From positions 1 through 64,000 of the forward strand of contig JAAVCK010000019.1 of the NCBI GenBank assembly GCA_014802325.1: a stretch of DNA of 64,000 nucleotides. The letters are read 5' to 3'. Below, one piece after another: positions 27,401-38,658 of this stretch. The notes beneath the pieces were generated by a model. The model did not search any database and was not told the DNA's origin. It saw only the letters and a list, made by a program, of their open reading frames with translations. This DNA comes from Bacteroides sp. (GTDB lineage: Bacteria; Bacteroidota; Bacteroidia; Bacteroidales; Muribaculaceae). The translations under genes and the position numbers were made by a program. The first letter of the stretch is position 1. Each line of letters begins with the position of its first letter.

Positions 27401-27758
27401 ATATGCCGTGGTGAGGTATGTACCGCGAGTCGAACGTGAAGAGTTTATCAACGTAGGTCTGATAATGATGTGTAAACGCAAGCGGTGGATAAAAGTACGC
27501 GTGATTGACGACATGAGCCGCGTACGGGCCTTTTCGCCCGGCACGGATGAGGAAGTGCTGACTCATCAGTTATCTTCGTTCTCCACCGTAGCCTCGGGTG
27601 GTAACGATACCATAGGAGCACTCGAAGCCCACGAGCGTTTCCGTTGGCTCACAGCCGTAAGGAGCGCGTCGATACAGACGTCGCGCCCTCATCCGGGAAA
27701 ATGCGAAAGTCTTGACGATACGTTTGACCGTCTTTACCGCGAGCTTATCGAAGCATAG
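27369..27758 (+). CDS. DUF3037 family protein
   Basis: YEYAVVRYVPRVEREEFINVGLIMMCKRKRWI signature; overlaps the HipA-like gene by 32 nt. Confidence 0.82.
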   Translation: MLSKPEKHLYEYAVVRYVPRVEREEFINVGLIMMCKRKRWIKVRVIDDMSRVRAFSPGTDEEVLTHQLSSFSTVASGGNDTIGALEAHERFRWLTAVRSASIQTSRPHPGKCESLDDTFDRLYRELIEA

Positions 27759-28648
27759 ATCGCATCCAGTGCCCGTCGGGCTATATCCTCACCGGGCGAC
27801 AGACGGATCACCGACGGATCTTTCGACAGCCATAGCAACTGCTTCTTAGCGTAGACGCGCGTATTTTTTGCGATACGCGCTATTGCCGTATCGCGCTCCA
27901 TGATGCCGTCCATCATGGCAAACATCTCCTTATAACCTACCGTATTAAGCGAGTTGAGATGTCGCAGATGGTACACCGCGCGCGCCTCATCTTCAAGTCC
28001 GGCAGCAATCATGGCGTCGGTTCGGCGATTGATGCGGTCAAAGAGTTGCTCGCGCTCGTAGTCTATGGCTATCTTCACTATATTGAAATCTCTCTTACGG
28101 GCTTTGCCGGTAAGGAGCGAAGAGCATGGTTGTCCAGCCTCCATAGTGATTTCGATAGCGTGAATAAGTCGGCGGCTGTTGTGCAGATCGGCCCGTTCAA
28201 GATAAGCCGGGTCTATACGGCGAAGTGTATTGATGAGGAGTTCGTTGCCTCCGCGCTCAAACATTGACTTGACTTCATCGCGTATACGGGTGGATATGGT
28301 GGGAAGTTCGTCTATACCGCGCGTCACCGCGTCGATATACATCATAGAGCCGCCACACATCACCGCTATGTCGCTTTTCTTCCAAAGTTCGGGCAGAAGT
28401 CGCATCACATCAGCCTCATATTCAGCAGCGCTGTAGTAGGCGTCGAGCGGAAGTGTGCCTATAAAATGATGCTTCACTGACGCCAATTGTTCTGCCGTTG
28501 GAGCGGCAGTGCCTATAGGCAACCCCATATAGATTTGCCGCGAGTCGGCCGACACTATGTCGCTTCCGATCTCGCGGGCAATATTTATAGCAAGGTCAGT
28601 CTTACCGCTTGCGGTAGGACCTGTTACGATGACGAGTGTATTATCCAC
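27734..28648 (-). CDS. miaA: tRNA dimethylallyltransferase
   Basis: [64 protein letters not shown]. Confidence 0.95.
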   Translation of the reverse strand: MDNTLVIVTGPTASGKTDLAINIAREIGSDIVSADSRQIYMGLPIGTAAPTAEQLASVKHHFIGTLPLDAYYSAAEYEADVMRLLPELWKKSDIAVMCGGSMMYIDAVTRGIDELPTISTRIRDEVKSMFERGGNELLINTLRRIDPAYLERADLHNSRRLIHAIEITMEAGQPCSSLLTGKARKRDFNIVKIAIDYEREQLFDRINRRTDAMIAAGLEDEARAVYHLRHLNSLNTVGYKEMFAMMDGIMERDTAIARIAKNTRVYAKKQLLWLSKDPSVIRLSPGEDIARRALDAIYASISSR

Positions 28649-29864
28649 GCTCGGCTACGAGTCGGGCTATTTCCACTATCACTTTCACAGCCTTTTCCAT
28701 CGAAGGAATGGGCACAAATTCATAGCGGCCATGGAAGTTCAGACCGCCGGCAAAGATATTGGGACACGGCAGCCCCTTGAATGAAAGTTGGGCGCCGTCA
28801 GTACCTCCGCGGATAGGCTGCACTTTCGGGGTTACGTCGGCATTTTCCATTGCCTTGATTGCAGTGTCGACTATATGCATGACGGGCTCGATCTTCTCGC
28901 GCATGTTGAAATACTGATCCTTGATCTCGATAGTGGCGCAGTCAGGAAACTCATTGTTGATCTTGCGTGCGAGATGTTCGAGTTCTTTCTTGCGACGTTC
29001 GAAGCGGTCGCGGTCATGATCGCGGATTATGTAGGTGAGCACGGTTTTCTCCACATCACCCTCCATCGATACGAGATGATAGAATCCTTCATAACCTTCG
29101 GTGTGTTCGGGAGTCTCCCAGCGAGGAAGCATGATTACAAACTGATTGGCTATGCGCATGGAGTTGATCATCTTGTGCTTGGCATATCCGGGATGCACAT
29201 TGCGGCCCCGGAAAGTGACGCGGGCCACGGCGGCATTGAAATTCTCATATTCGAGTTCGCCGATTTCGCCGCCGTCCATAGTGTATGCCCAATCGGCATC
29301 GAAGAGCTTAACGTCAAATTTGTGTGCACCCTGGCCTATTTCCTCATCGGGATTAAAGGCTATGCGTATGCGGCCATGCTTGATTTCGGGATGATGCTGG
29401 AGATAATCCACTGCCGTGATTATCTCGGCCACACCGGCTTTATCGTCAGCGCCGAGCAGAGTGGTACCGTCGGTCACTATCAGATTCTGTCCCTTGTAGT
29501 GGAGGAGTTCGGGAAACTGCGAAGGAGAGAGCACAATATTGTCTTTTTCATTGAGTACTATATCGCCTCCATCGTAATTATCCACTATACGCGGTTTGAC
29601 GTTGTGACCGCTCATATCGGGCGAGGTATCGAGGTGAGCTATGAACCCTACTGTAGGCACTTCGTAATCCACATTTGCGGGAAGCGTAGCCATCAGATAG
29701 CCGTTCTCATCAAGAGTGATGTCGCTCAGCCCCATCTCGCGCAGTTTCTTCTCAAGATACTGCGCAAATATCATCTGACCGGGAGTCGACGGCGTAAGGT
29801 TGGTGAGCTCGTCACTCTGAGTGTCAAACTTCACATATTCTAAAAATCGTGATGTAACATCCAT
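28641..29864 (-). CDS. pepT: Peptidase T
   Basis: [107 protein letters not shown]. Confidence 0.96.
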   Translation of the reverse strand: MDVTSRFLEYVKFDTQSDELTNLTPSTPGQMIFAQYLEKKLREMGLSDITLDENGYLMATLPANVDYEVPTVGFIAHLDTSPDMSGHNVKPRIVDNYDGGDIVLNEKDNIVLSPSQFPELLHYKGQNLIVTDGTTLLGADDKAGVAEIITAVDYLQHHPEIKHGRIRIAFNPDEEIGQGAHKFDVKLFDADWAYTMDGGEIGELEYENFNAAVARVTFRGRNVHPGYAKHKMINSMRIANQFVIMLPRWETPEHTEGYEGFYHLVSMEGDVEKTVLTYIIRDHDRDRFERRKKELEHLARKINNEFPDCATIEIKDQYFNMREKIEPVMHIVDTAIKAMENADVTPKVQPIRGGTDGAQLSFKGLPCPNIFAGGLNFHGRYEFVPIPSMEKAVKVIVEIARLVAERG

Positions 29865-29960
29865 GGTAATATTTCTGTATGATAGAAGGTGAATGTAAAA
29901 TTACGGCGCAAATTTACGAATTTTTTCATAAATGCGCCGTAATTTTCACCAATTCATTTA

Positions 29961-30350
29961 TCAGATTTTTACTTTTTTAGAGTCATCGTCGTGCGACGCC
30001 ATGTATCGCGCCACAATATCGTCGATGGAAATATCGAGTAGTTCCATTTCCTTAAACAGCTCCATGAGCGTGGTGTCGTAGAAATCTGCACGTCGCGCTT
30101 CATTGACTCTCTCGGCAGCATCGGCCGCAAGGAAGAACCCCATTCCGCGCTTGGGAAAAATTATCTGCTCGTCTTGCAGAAATTCGTAGGCTTTCAGTAC
30201 CGTGTGGGAGTTTACAGCCAGCGTGGCGGCAAGTTCTCTCACCGACGGCACCCTCAGTTCAGGCTTCCACTCGCCCGATAATATAAGCGTGAAGCAGTAG
30301 TCGACAATCTGACGGTATATAGGTTTTCTGTTGTTAAAATCCATAGGCAA
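29961..30350 (-). CDS. GntR family transcriptional regulator (YtrA-like)
   Basis: KPIYRQIVDYCFTLILSGEWKPELRVPSVRELAATLAVNSHTVLKAYEFLQDEQII. Confidence 0.9.
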   Translation of the reverse strand: MPMDFNNRKPIYRQIVDYCFTLILSGEWKPELRVPSVRELAATLAVNSHTVLKAYEFLQDEQIIFPKRGMGFFLAADAAERVNEARRADFYDTTLMELFKEMELLDISIDDIVARYMASHDDDSKKVKI

Positions 30351-30356
30351 ATCTTT

Positions 30357-31172
30357 TTATACCTGACGACGACAAATCTTGCGCCAGGTCAACACAAGGC
30401 ATATCACGCCTATTATCACCATTATGCCCTGATAACTCAAAATCCAATCACCCAGTCGGCTGATAATCTCAAATTTAAAGCTGTCGGGATCAGCATCATC
30501 TATTTCATTAAGATTATTTACCAATGTACTGAATGTATCGTTATAGAGCATCGCTACAATACCTGCTATGCCTAAAAGGATACCGGAAATCAACGGCACG
30601 ACTATCGTGGCCAAAATGGCTTTCATCACTTTATTGCTACGGCTCACCGTCACCACATAAAGAGTGATTGACGTCATCCAGAAATATCCTACAATCGTAT
30701 ACAACGTGAGCGACCAGCCGTGGAAAATTGAGTCAATGATTTCTTTTTCAACCTCCGAGCTAAAAAGACGTGAATACATATCCGGATCCACACCCGGTAT
30801 AAGACTAAGGATAAAAGAGAATATGCCCGACACCACAAATATGAAAAGCGGAACGAATATCAGTGAATAGCCCATTACAAATAGAGCTTTCTCTTCGCCA
30901 CGCGCAGGCAGAAGCGTCGATATGGTATTGTCGTCGTATCGGGAGAAGACTATCGGAGCAAGATAAAACAGATATGAGAATCCGAATTGCACTATACCCC
31001 ACAGCATCAGAAACATTCCATGAAACCAGTAAGGAAGTTCGGCCATGACTCCGGCGATAAAATATACTGCGATTATTATGAGGTATATCAACAGTTGCTT
31101 TTTTATAGCGGGCATGTAGTATCGGGCAAGAAGCGACATGCGCTCCCACGAGAAACCGTTATTTATCATCAT
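30357..31172 (-). CDS. ABC-type permease subunit, multi-pass membrane protein
   Basis: About 6 TM segments; sits between the GntR and ABC ATPase genes, overlapping the latter. Confidence 0.7.
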   Translation of the reverse strand: MMINNGFSWERMSLLARYYMPAIKKQLLIYLIIIAVYFIAGVMAELPYWFHGMFLMLWGIVQFGFSYLFYLAPIVFSRYDDNTISTLLPARGEEKALFVMGYSLIFVPLFIFVVSGIFSFILSLIPGVDPDMYSRLFSSEVEKEIIDSIFHGWSLTLYTIVGYFWMTSITLYVVTVSRSNKVMKAILATIVVPLISGILLGIAGIVAMLYNDTFSTLVNNLNEIDDADPDSFKFEIISRLGDWILSYQGIMVIIGVICLVLTWRKICRRQV

Positions 31173-32008
31173 AGCTGCTGAGAATTAAGAGTTGAAATAA
31201 TAAAAGGAGCTGCTGCAGAAAACAGCGAAGAGTAAAGCAGGCGGAAGTCCACTTCCGAATACTCGTCATCGCGATTGATGGCGATGGCATGATACAGCCC
31301 CATTTCATGCTCTACATAAAGCACATCGTCGGGACGCTCGATAGTGGTGATAAATTTTAAGCAGCGTGCTATGTTCTCGGTCTTGTCGCACAGCACTACG
31401 CGCCCGTGGTGCATGATTATCACTCCGTCAAAGAGTTGTTCGAGATCGCTCACCGTATGGGTCGATACTATTACGGTGGAGTCTTCGGTCATTGTGCGGG
31501 CCATCATGGCGCGCAGGCGGTGACGCGACTGAATGTCAAGTCCATTAGCCGGTTCATCGAGAAAGAGATGATTCACTCCGAGCGCAAGCACATATGCGAG
31601 CACCGACTTGTGGCGCGTGCCGAACGAGAGAGCACGCATATTCTCATTGCCTGTCAGGCCGAAATCGGTAAGATTATCGCCAAATGATTCTGTGGAGAAA
31701 TCGTTGTAGAAAGGCGAATGAAGCCCGGCGAACTGTCTTACCGTGTCGGTAGGAATCTCCATTGCTTCAGGAAGAAAAAATAAATTGCTCAGTGTGGAAG
31801 GAAGACGCTTTTTCACGTCTTCCCCGTCGATGGTCACGGTGCCCGACGTGGGATAGAGCAATCCCGAAAGCAGATGAAGGAGTGTGGTCTTGCCGGCGCC
31901 GTTTTCGCCAAGCATCAGATACAGTCCCGGCCCGATGGTGAAGGAGGTATCCACCACTGCCTCGGCTCCGTTGTCGTAAACGTACGAAAGATTTTTTGCT
32001 GTTATCAT
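31169..32008 (-). CDS. ABC transporter ATP-binding protein
   Basis: GPGLYLMLGENGAGKTTLLHLLSGLLYPTSG Walker A; LSFGTRHKSVLAYVLALGVNHLFLDEPANGLD. Confidence 0.92.
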   Translation of the reverse strand: MITAKNLSYVYDNGAEAVVDTSFTIGPGLYLMLGENGAGKTTLLHLLSGLLYPTSGTVTIDGEDVKKRLPSTLSNLFFLPEAMEIPTDTVRQFAGLHSPFYNDFSTESFGDNLTDFGLTGNENMRALSFGTRHKSVLAYVLALGVNHLFLDEPANGLDIQSRHRLRAMMARTMTEDSTVIVSTHTVSDLEQLFDGVIIMHHGRVVLCDKTENIARCLKFITTIERPDDVLYVEHEMGLYHAIAINRDDEYSEVDFRLLYSSLFSAAAPFIISTLNSQQL

Positions 32009-32020
32009 AGTTATTAATAT

Positions 32021-32887
32021 TTAATCATTTGGTGTCACTTCAAATCCGAGTTTCTGCAATCCTTTTATAAGTCCTTTCTCACCCGGAAGATGTCCTGCAC
32101 CTACCACTATCAGCAGCGACGCGGCCGGAAGCATACCGGCCAACACGCGCAGCCAGTCGGCATTGCGCAGGTGAATAAGTCGCTCGGTCTGAGCCTGATC
32201 CATCGACTTATCCTCTTCGATTATGGAGAGTATTTCATTAAGATCGCCGTGGATATAGGCGTCAAATATGCGGCGCGATGTCGATCGCATTTCCTGATCA
32301 TGATTCATCCCCCATACCAGCGACTCCGCCTGCGCCACAATATCGCCCCCGAAGAGAGCCTGACATTGGTCCTCGATCGTCTCAAGTCCGGTCACGGTCT
32401 TATCTCGCTCAAGTGCCATGGTCTGTATGGTCATATCCACGGGGCTGGAAAAACCGTCAGTGAACTCGGCTGCGCGACCTACTTCTATCATCATGGCCGC
32501 GAAAGCCGGACGCATGGCATCAAGCTGCCCTACTTTAATTCCTCCGGCATATTTATCAAGAGTCATCTGTAAAGAGTCGAGTTGGATCTGACTGAGAACA
32601 ACTGACAGAGTGCTGTCGGGAGGCGCCAATGCTGCCGCAGCCATAGTCTGTTGTCCCTCCGCCGATGTGGCTTTCATAAAATCAATTTCCCCTATCACAC
32701 CTGACACACGCTCCATTACTGCCGAAACTCCGGTCAGGGAGTCGACAGCAGCATAGTCGGCAAGGTGATACGTGCCAAGAAGATAGGATTCAGGCATGTC
32801 TTTTCCGGAAATCTTCCATAGAAGCTGAGCCGACGACGGTAAGGCCACCGCCATAGCTGCCAACACAACGGTAATCAGTTTTTTCAT
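32021..32887 (-). CDS. TraB/GumN family protein
   Basis: LLWKISGKDMPESYLLGTYHLAD, MRPAFAAMMI, LLIVVGAGHLPGEKGLIKGLQKLGFEV. Confidence 0.88.
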   Translation of the reverse strand: MKKLITVVLAAMAVALPSSAQLLWKISGKDMPESYLLGTYHLADYAAVDSLTGVSAVMERVSGVIGEIDFMKATSAEGQQTMAAAALAPPDSTLSVVLSQIQLDSLQMTLDKYAGGIKVGQLDAMRPAFAAMMIEVGRAAEFTDGFSSPVDMTIQTMALERDKTVTGLETIEDQCQALFGGDIVAQAESLVWGMNHDQEMRSTSRRIFDAYIHGDLNEILSIIEEDKSMDQAQTERLIHLRNADWLRVLAGMLPAASLLIVVGAGHLPGEKGLIKGLQKLGFEVTPND

Positions 32888-33103
32888 CGTTTTTATATTA
32901 TAGTGTAGTCTAATTGTGAGCCGGTGTTTAGGTGTTGTACATATCTAACACACCGCAAAGGTATAATCAAATTTTGAATTGACAAACTTTTCCGAAAAAA
33001 ATTTCAAAAAAATCGCAGCGCATTTTAAGAAGGTTTAAAATCTACTATACCATAAGTACGAAAAAAATTTCATAAATTTGCAAGATAAATGTGCTAACAA
33101 ATC

Positions 33104-35524
33104 ATGACCGACAATACATCCAACAATAATCAGCAGCCGAAGCAGAAACCCGCGGCTCCAAAGTCGAAAAAGTGGACCAAGATCATCACGGTCCTCTGGA
33201 TAGCTCTTGGACTCGGAGTGGTGTCGCTGCTTAGTTTCCTGTTTTTGGTATATAATGGCGTAATAGGCTACATGCCTCCCGTAGAAGAGTTGCAGAATCC
33301 TACTGACCGTTTTGCCTCGGTGCTATATTCGGCCGACGGTGAGGAAATCGGTCGATATTTCAAGGGTACGGGCAACCGTGTGTATGCTGACTACGATGAA
33401 ATATCGCCTTATGTGGTAGACGCGCTGATTTCCACCGAAGACGTGCGTTTTGAAGATCACTCCGGTATCGACCTCCGAGGACTGGGACGTGTACTCTTCA
33501 AGACTATACTGATGGGCAACAAAAATGCCGGCGGTGGCTCTACCATCACCCAGCAGCTGGCCAAACAACTTTACTCGCCCGGTACCTCCGGACTGATTTC
33601 ACGCGCCATGCAGAAGCCCATCGAATGGATGATAGCCGTTAAACTCGAGCGCTATTATTCCAAAGACGAGATATTGAAAATGTATCTCAACCAGTTTGAC
33701 TTCCTCTACAATGCCGTAGGTATCAAGAGCGCGGCATACGTATATTTCGGCAAAGAAGCTAAAGATCTTAATATCGAGGAAGCAGCCACACTCGTGGGTA
33801 TGGTGAAAAACCCGGCGTTTTACAACCCCGTTCGCCAGCCGGAGCGAACTCTCAACCGACGCAACACCGTAATCAGGCAGATGGAAAAGGCCGGCCGAAT
33901 CACTACAGCTGAGGCCGACAGCCTGTGTGCATTGCCTATGAAACTTAATTTTCACCGCGTTGATACTAAAGACGGTATTGCTCCCTATTTCCGCGAGCAG
34001 ATCCGCCAGATGCTTCAGGCCAAGAAGCCGGTTGCGTCTAATTACCGCGAGTGGGAGCGCCAGAAATATGTAGACGATTCAATAGCCTGGGAGACCAACC
34101 GTCTTTATGGCTGGATAGAAAAAAATCCCAAACCCGACGGCTCGAAATATGACATATATAATGACGGGCTGAAGATATACACTACCATCGACTCGCGCAT
34201 GCAGAAATATGCCGAGGAGGCTGTGGCCGAACATATCGGCGGATATCTGCAAAACGCATTTTTCCGCGAGAAGCGCAACACAAAGGGCGCTCCTTACACC
34301 ACCAACCGCACAGAGCTATCTGAAATCAGACTGAACCATCTGATACGCAATGCCATGAAAAATACCGACCGCTACCGCACGATGGTGAAAGGCGGGGCTA
34401 CGCGTGAGGAGATCGACAGGGCGTTCAACACTCCCCGTGAGATGAAAGTATTTTCCTACTCCGGATCTATCGACACGGTGATGACACCGCTCGACTCGGT
34501 GCTGTATCACAAGCATTTCCTCCGCACGGGCTTCATGGCCATGAACCCGCTCAACGGACACGTGCAGGCCTATGTGGGTGGCCCGAATTTTTCGTATTTC
34601 CAATATGATATGGTTTCGACCGGACGCCGCCAGATTGGTTCTACAGGCAAACCGTTTCTTTACACATATGCTATGGAGGAAGGATTCACGCCATGCGACG
34701 AATTTCTCAACGAGCAACCGGTGCTGACCGACGAGGCCGGCAACGTATGGGCGCCCCGCAACTCAGGTACGTCCCGTGTGGGTGAGATGGTCGATCTTCG
34801 TTGGGCTCTCACGAATTCAAACAACTGGATTTCGGCCCGACTCATCAGCCAGCTCTCGCCGGCTTCACTCGTGCGCACGATGCACAACTTCGGCATCACG
34901 GCCGATCTTCCGGCAGTAATGTCGCTCTGTCTCGGCCCGGCAGACGTATCGGTCAAGGAGATGGTGACCGCCTACTCGGCTTTTGCTAACAACGGTATGC
35001 GTGTCGACCCCATTTTCGTAACAGCCATAGCCGACAACAACGGTAATATCATCGACGATAATTTCACTCCCGTCCACACCGAAGTAATCAGCGAAAAAGC
35101 TTATTACCGCATCCTCTCCATGCTTCTCAATGTAGTGAATGAAGGTACGGCTCACCGCGTGCGTTCACGCTACGGACTCACAGCTGAAATGGGCGGCAAG
35201 ACCGGAACCACCAACTTCAATGCCGACGGATGGTTTATGGGCTTTACTCCCCAGATTGTCACCGGCACTTGGGTGGGCGGCGACGAGCGATTCATTCACT
35301 TCAACTCGATGGCCAACGGACAGGGTGCAGCTATGGCGCTTCCTATCTACGGCCTGTTTATGAAAAAAGTGTATGCCGACAAGTCGCTCCCGTTCTCCGA
35401 AAGCGCGCGCTTTAATTTCCCGGCCTCTATCAACCTGTGTGAGAAAGACTACTACGGCGCTGTGGGCGATGAAGCTCCAGAGCCTACAGTTGAGGAAGAA
35501 TCTATCGAAGGCGTATTCGACTAA
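33104..35524 (+). CDS. Class A penicillin-binding protein (PBP1A-type transglycosylase/transpeptidase)
   Basis: [71 protein letters not shown]. Confidence 0.93.
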   Translation: MTDNTSNNNQQPKQKPAAPKSKKWTKIITVLWIALGLGVVSLLSFLFLVYNGVIGYMPPVEELQNPTDRFASVLYSADGEEIGRYFKGTGNRVYADYDEISPYVVDALISTEDVRFEDHSGIDLRGLGRVLFKTILMGNKNAGGGSTITQQLAKQLYSPGTSGLISRAMQKPIEWMIAVKLERYYSKDEILKMYLNQFDFLYNAVGIKSAAYVYFGKEAKDLNIEEAATLVGMVKNPAFYNPVRQPERTLNRRNTVIRQMEKAGRITTAEADSLCALPMKLNFHRVDTKDGIAPYFREQIRQMLQAKKPVASNYREWERQKYVDDSIAWETNRLYGWIEKNPKPDGSKYDIYNDGLKIYTTIDSRMQKYAEEAVAEHIGGYLQNAFFREKRNTKGAPYTTNRTELSEIRLNHLIRNAMKNTDRYRTMVKGGATREEIDRAFNTPREMKVFSYSGSIDTVMTPLDSVLYHKHFLRTGFMAMNPLNGHVQAYVGGPNFSYFQYDMVSTGRRQIGSTGKPFLYTYAMEEGFTPCDEFLNEQPVLTDEAGNVWAPRNSGTSRVGEMVDLRWALTNSNNWISARLISQLSPASLVRTMHNFGITADLPAVMSLCLGPADVSVKEMVTAYSAFANNGMRVDPIFVTAIADNNGNIIDDNFTPVHTEVISEKAYYRILSMLLNVVNEGTAHRVRSRYGLTAEMGGKTGTTNFNADGWFMGFTPQIVTGTWVGGDERFIHFNSMANGQGAAMALPIYGLFMKKVYADKSLPFSESARFNFPASINLCEKDYYGAVGDEAPEPTVEEESIEGVFD

Positions 35525-35553
35525 TTTTCAATATATCTAAAAATATAAATAGT

Positions 35554-37200
35554 ATGGCAACCAAACCCTTCAAGTATCAGCCGATGTTTCCCCTAGGGCC
35601 CGATACCACGGAGTATTATCTTCTGACCAAAGACTACGTAAAGGTAGAAAACTGGGGCGGACATGAGTTTCTCGTAGTTGACCCCGAAGCTCTGCGTGTA
35701 CTTGCCCGTCAGGCCACTCACGACAATGCGTTCATGCTCCGCCGCGAGCACAACGAGATGGTGGCTAAAATACTGAGCGATCCCGAAGCCAGCGAAAACG
35801 ACAAGTTTGTAGCTCTCACCATGCTCCGCAATGCAGAGATAGCTGCCAAGGGGGCTCTCCCCTTCTGCCAGGATACCGGCACAGCTATATGCCACGGCGA
35901 GAAAGGACAGCGCGTATATACAGGATGCGACGATGAAGAGATGATCAGTCACGGCGTGTATGATACATATACCACCGACAATCTGCGCTATAGCCAGAAT
36001 GCGCCTCTGAATATGTACGATGAGGTCAACACCGGCTGCAATCTTCCTGCACAGATTGACCTTCATGCCACTGAGGGCGACGAATATCACTTCCTTTTCG
36101 TAGCCAAAGGTGGTGGCTCGGCCAACAAGACCTATCTCTATCAGGAGACCAAAGCCATTATCAATCCCAAGACCCTCGTGCCTTTCCTCGTAGAGAAGAT
36201 GAAATCGCTCGGCACGGCTGCTTGTCCTCCCTACCACATCGCTATCGTAGTAGGCGGCACTTCGGCCGAGATGAACCTTGCCACCGTAAAGAAAGCCTCT
36301 GTAAAATATTACGATTCACTCCCCGACAAGGGCAATGAACTCGGCCACGCTTTCCGCGATCACGAACTCGAACGTCAGCTCAAGGAAGAGACCGAAAAGA
36401 TAGGCTACGGCGCACAGTTTGGCGGCAAATATTTCGCCCATGATATTCGTGTGATCCGCCTGCCCCGCCACGGTGCTTCATGCCCCATCGGTATAGGTGT
36501 ATCGTGCTCGGCCGACCGCAATGTCAAGGCTAAAATCAATCGCGAAGGTCTGTGGATAGAAAAACTTGATTCTAATCCCGGCGAACTCATTCCTGATGAA
36601 TATCGCAAGGCCGGCGAAGGTGAGGTGGTGAAGATCGACCTCAACCGCCCCATGAAGGAAATTCAGGAAGAGCTCACAAAATATCCTGTCTCAACCCGCC
36701 TGTCGCTCAACGGCACCATCATCGTGGCTCGCGATATAGCTCATGCAAAAATCAAAGAGCGTATTGACCGCGGCGAACCCATGCCCCAGTATCTGAAAGA
36801 TCATCCGGTATATTACGCCGGTCCGGCCAAGACTCCCGAGGGAATGCCTTCAGGTTCGTTCGGACCTACCACTGCCGGACGCATGGATCCCTATGTAGAG
36901 CCCTTCCAGGCGTTGGGTGGTTCGCTCGTGATGATAGCCAAAGGCAACCGCAGCAAGCAGGTGACCGACGCTTGCAAGGCTCACGGCGGTTTCTACCTCG
37001 GCTCGATAGGTGGTCCCGCTGCCATTCTTGCCAAGGACTCTATCAAGAAAGTGGAACTTCTCGAATATCCCGAGCTCGGCATGGAAGCCGTGTGGAAAAT
37101 CGAAGTGGAAAATTTCCCCGCTTTTATCCTCGTTGATGATAAGGGCAATGATTTCTTCACCATGATTTCTGAAAAATGCAACGCTTGCGGTTTGAAATAA
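35554..37200 (+). CDS. Class I fumarate hydratase
   Basis: [97 protein letters not shown]. Confidence 0.94.
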   Translation: MATKPFKYQPMFPLGPDTTEYYLLTKDYVKVENWGGHEFLVVDPEALRVLARQATHDNAFMLRREHNEMVAKILSDPEASENDKFVALTMLRNAEIAAKGALPFCQDTGTAICHGEKGQRVYTGCDDEEMISHGVYDTYTTDNLRYSQNAPLNMYDEVNTGCNLPAQIDLHATEGDEYHFLFVAKGGGSANKTYLYQETKAIINPKTLVPFLVEKMKSLGTAACPPYHIAIVVGGTSAEMNLATVKKASVKYYDSLPDKGNELGHAFRDHELERQLKEETEKIGYGAQFGGKYFAHDIRVIRLPRHGASCPIGIGVSCSADRNVKAKINREGLWIEKLDSNPGELIPDEYRKAGEGEVVKIDLNRPMKEIQEELTKYPVSTRLSLNGTIIVARDIAHAKIKERIDRGEPMPQYLKDHPVYYAGPAKTPEGMPSGSFGPTTAGRMDPYVEPFQALGGSLVMIAKGNRSKQVTDACKAHGGFYLGSIGGPAAILAKDSIKKVELLEYPELGMEAVWKIEVENFPAFILVDDKGNDFFTMISEKCNACGLK

Positions 37201-37233
37201 TACCGTAAGTAGGAAATTAATACTATACATTAT

Positions 37234-37263
37234 GGCCGTCGGTGGAAATTTCTGCCGACGGCC
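37234..37263 (+). terminator. Terminator hairpin after fumarase
   Basis: GGCCGTCGG-N12-CCGACGGCC followed by TAACTTTTT. Confidence 0.7.
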
Positions 37264-37325
37264 TAACTTTTTCTGTCAGACGGTTGTTTAGTTAGATAGA
37301 TAACATCCTAACACCGTTTCAACTT

Positions 37326-38567
37326 ATGAAGAATATCTCACTATCATTTTTAGTGCTTGCAGCGGCTGCTATCACATGGTCGTGCAGCGACGATAAGCAG
37401 CCTTGGCAAGAGATACCGTCGTCGCCCATCACGGGCAATGACGCCACCGTGACATTCAACGGCGTTCGATCCTACGGCGTAGTCAACATCGACACCAGGA
37501 GCGAATCGCGTGCTGTGGTTACGCTGAGCAATATCGTACCCGGCTATACTGAAATCACCATTCCTGCCGATATGAAGCAGACCGGCGATGCTACGTTTGC
37601 CCTCTCGGGTACAACCGATCTATCATCGCCCCCCGAGATTTTCCCTATGTCGAAATCCACAGCTCTGCCTCCTATATATAATATGTCGCTTTCAGGGACC
37701 GTGACCACTTCCGGCAAAGCTGAGATAGCCGTCACCTCTACCCTTACCTCCGAGGCTCAGGCCAACTTTACCGGCAAATGGACGCCCGAAAAGATGCTTC
37801 CGGTCAGCGCCGCATTGATAGAGCATGCTCCGGTAGTGATAGATCTCGCTATCAAAAATCAGCCCGCAAAGTCAGAGCAACTTTCCGCTACATTGAGCCT
37901 GCTCGGCGGTCTGGCGCTTTACAATGCCATCGGCGCGATCGATCTTCAGTCAAACGGAAGTATGGTGATAGATTATTCCACCACGGTCGACATTGCCAGG
38001 GCTGTCAGCGAGGGTCTGGATCAGACCAACGGAATATATAAGGCTATTTCGGACTTTGACGCATCTACCGGCCCGAATCTTGTGTTCTGGTACAGTCGGT
38101 CGCCCTATCTCCTCATCACTCCCTATATCCCGAATATCAGCTACAAGATCGACGTGGATGCAGGTAAGAATCCTAATCTTAATGACGGAGCTGTCACCGA
38201 GAAGGTTGAGAAACTGATAACTGATTTGGCTGAAATGGGGGTAGACACTAAGTCTCTCATGGACACTTTCAGCTCTCTTAACTCCACAGGTATCCCCGTG
38301 GCAGCCACCGCTTCCGGATCGGCACTGAAGATAGTGATAGATAAGAAAATGCTTGACCCGTTCGTAAGTCTTCTCTCTCCCGCGCTGCCTACGCTCGATG
38401 CCAAGCTTACAGAATATCTTGCTCAACCTGCCAACGATGCCATAGCTGAGATTATTACGACTCAACTGTTTCCTGCGCTCGGTATCAATTCGTTGCAGGA
38501 ACTCGGTCAACTATGGGAACAGGATATCGAAAGTCTTACCATAACCATTAATCTGGTCAAAGCCTAA
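37326..38567 (+). CDS. DUF4925-like lipoprotein
   Basis: Lipobox AAITWSC; Bacteroidetes outer-surface lipoprotein-like sequence. Confidence 0.65.
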   Translation: MKNISLSFLVLAAAAITWSCSDDKQPWQEIPSSPITGNDATVTFNGVRSYGVVNIDTRSESRAVVTLSNIVPGYTEITIPADMKQTGDATFALSGTTDLSSPPEIFPMSKSTALPPIYNMSLSGTVTTSGKAEIAVTSTLTSEAQANFTGKWTPEKMLPVSAALIEHAPVVIDLAIKNQPAKSEQLSATLSLLGGLALYNAIGAIDLQSNGSMVIDYSTTVDIARAVSEGLDQTNGIYKAISDFDASTGPNLVFWYSRSPYLLITPYIPNISYKIDVDAGKNPNLNDGAVTEKVEKLITDLAEMGVDTKSLMDTFSSLNSTGIPVAATASGSALKIVIDKKMLDPFVSLLSPALPTLDAKLTEYLAQPANDAIAEIITTQLFPALGINSLQELGQLWEQDIESLTITINLVKA

Positions 38568-38658
38568 CTCCTTATATATATCACGTCAAGCGGGTGAGAC
38601 TGCCATATGCAGCTCTCACCCGCCGAATTTTGTTTAAGTCCGTTGACTCAGGCCGTCA

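Noticed and set aside
28788-29843. 351-aa plus-strand ORF opposite pepT
   Set aside because: Antisense to a clearly conserved gene, with no recognisable motifs.
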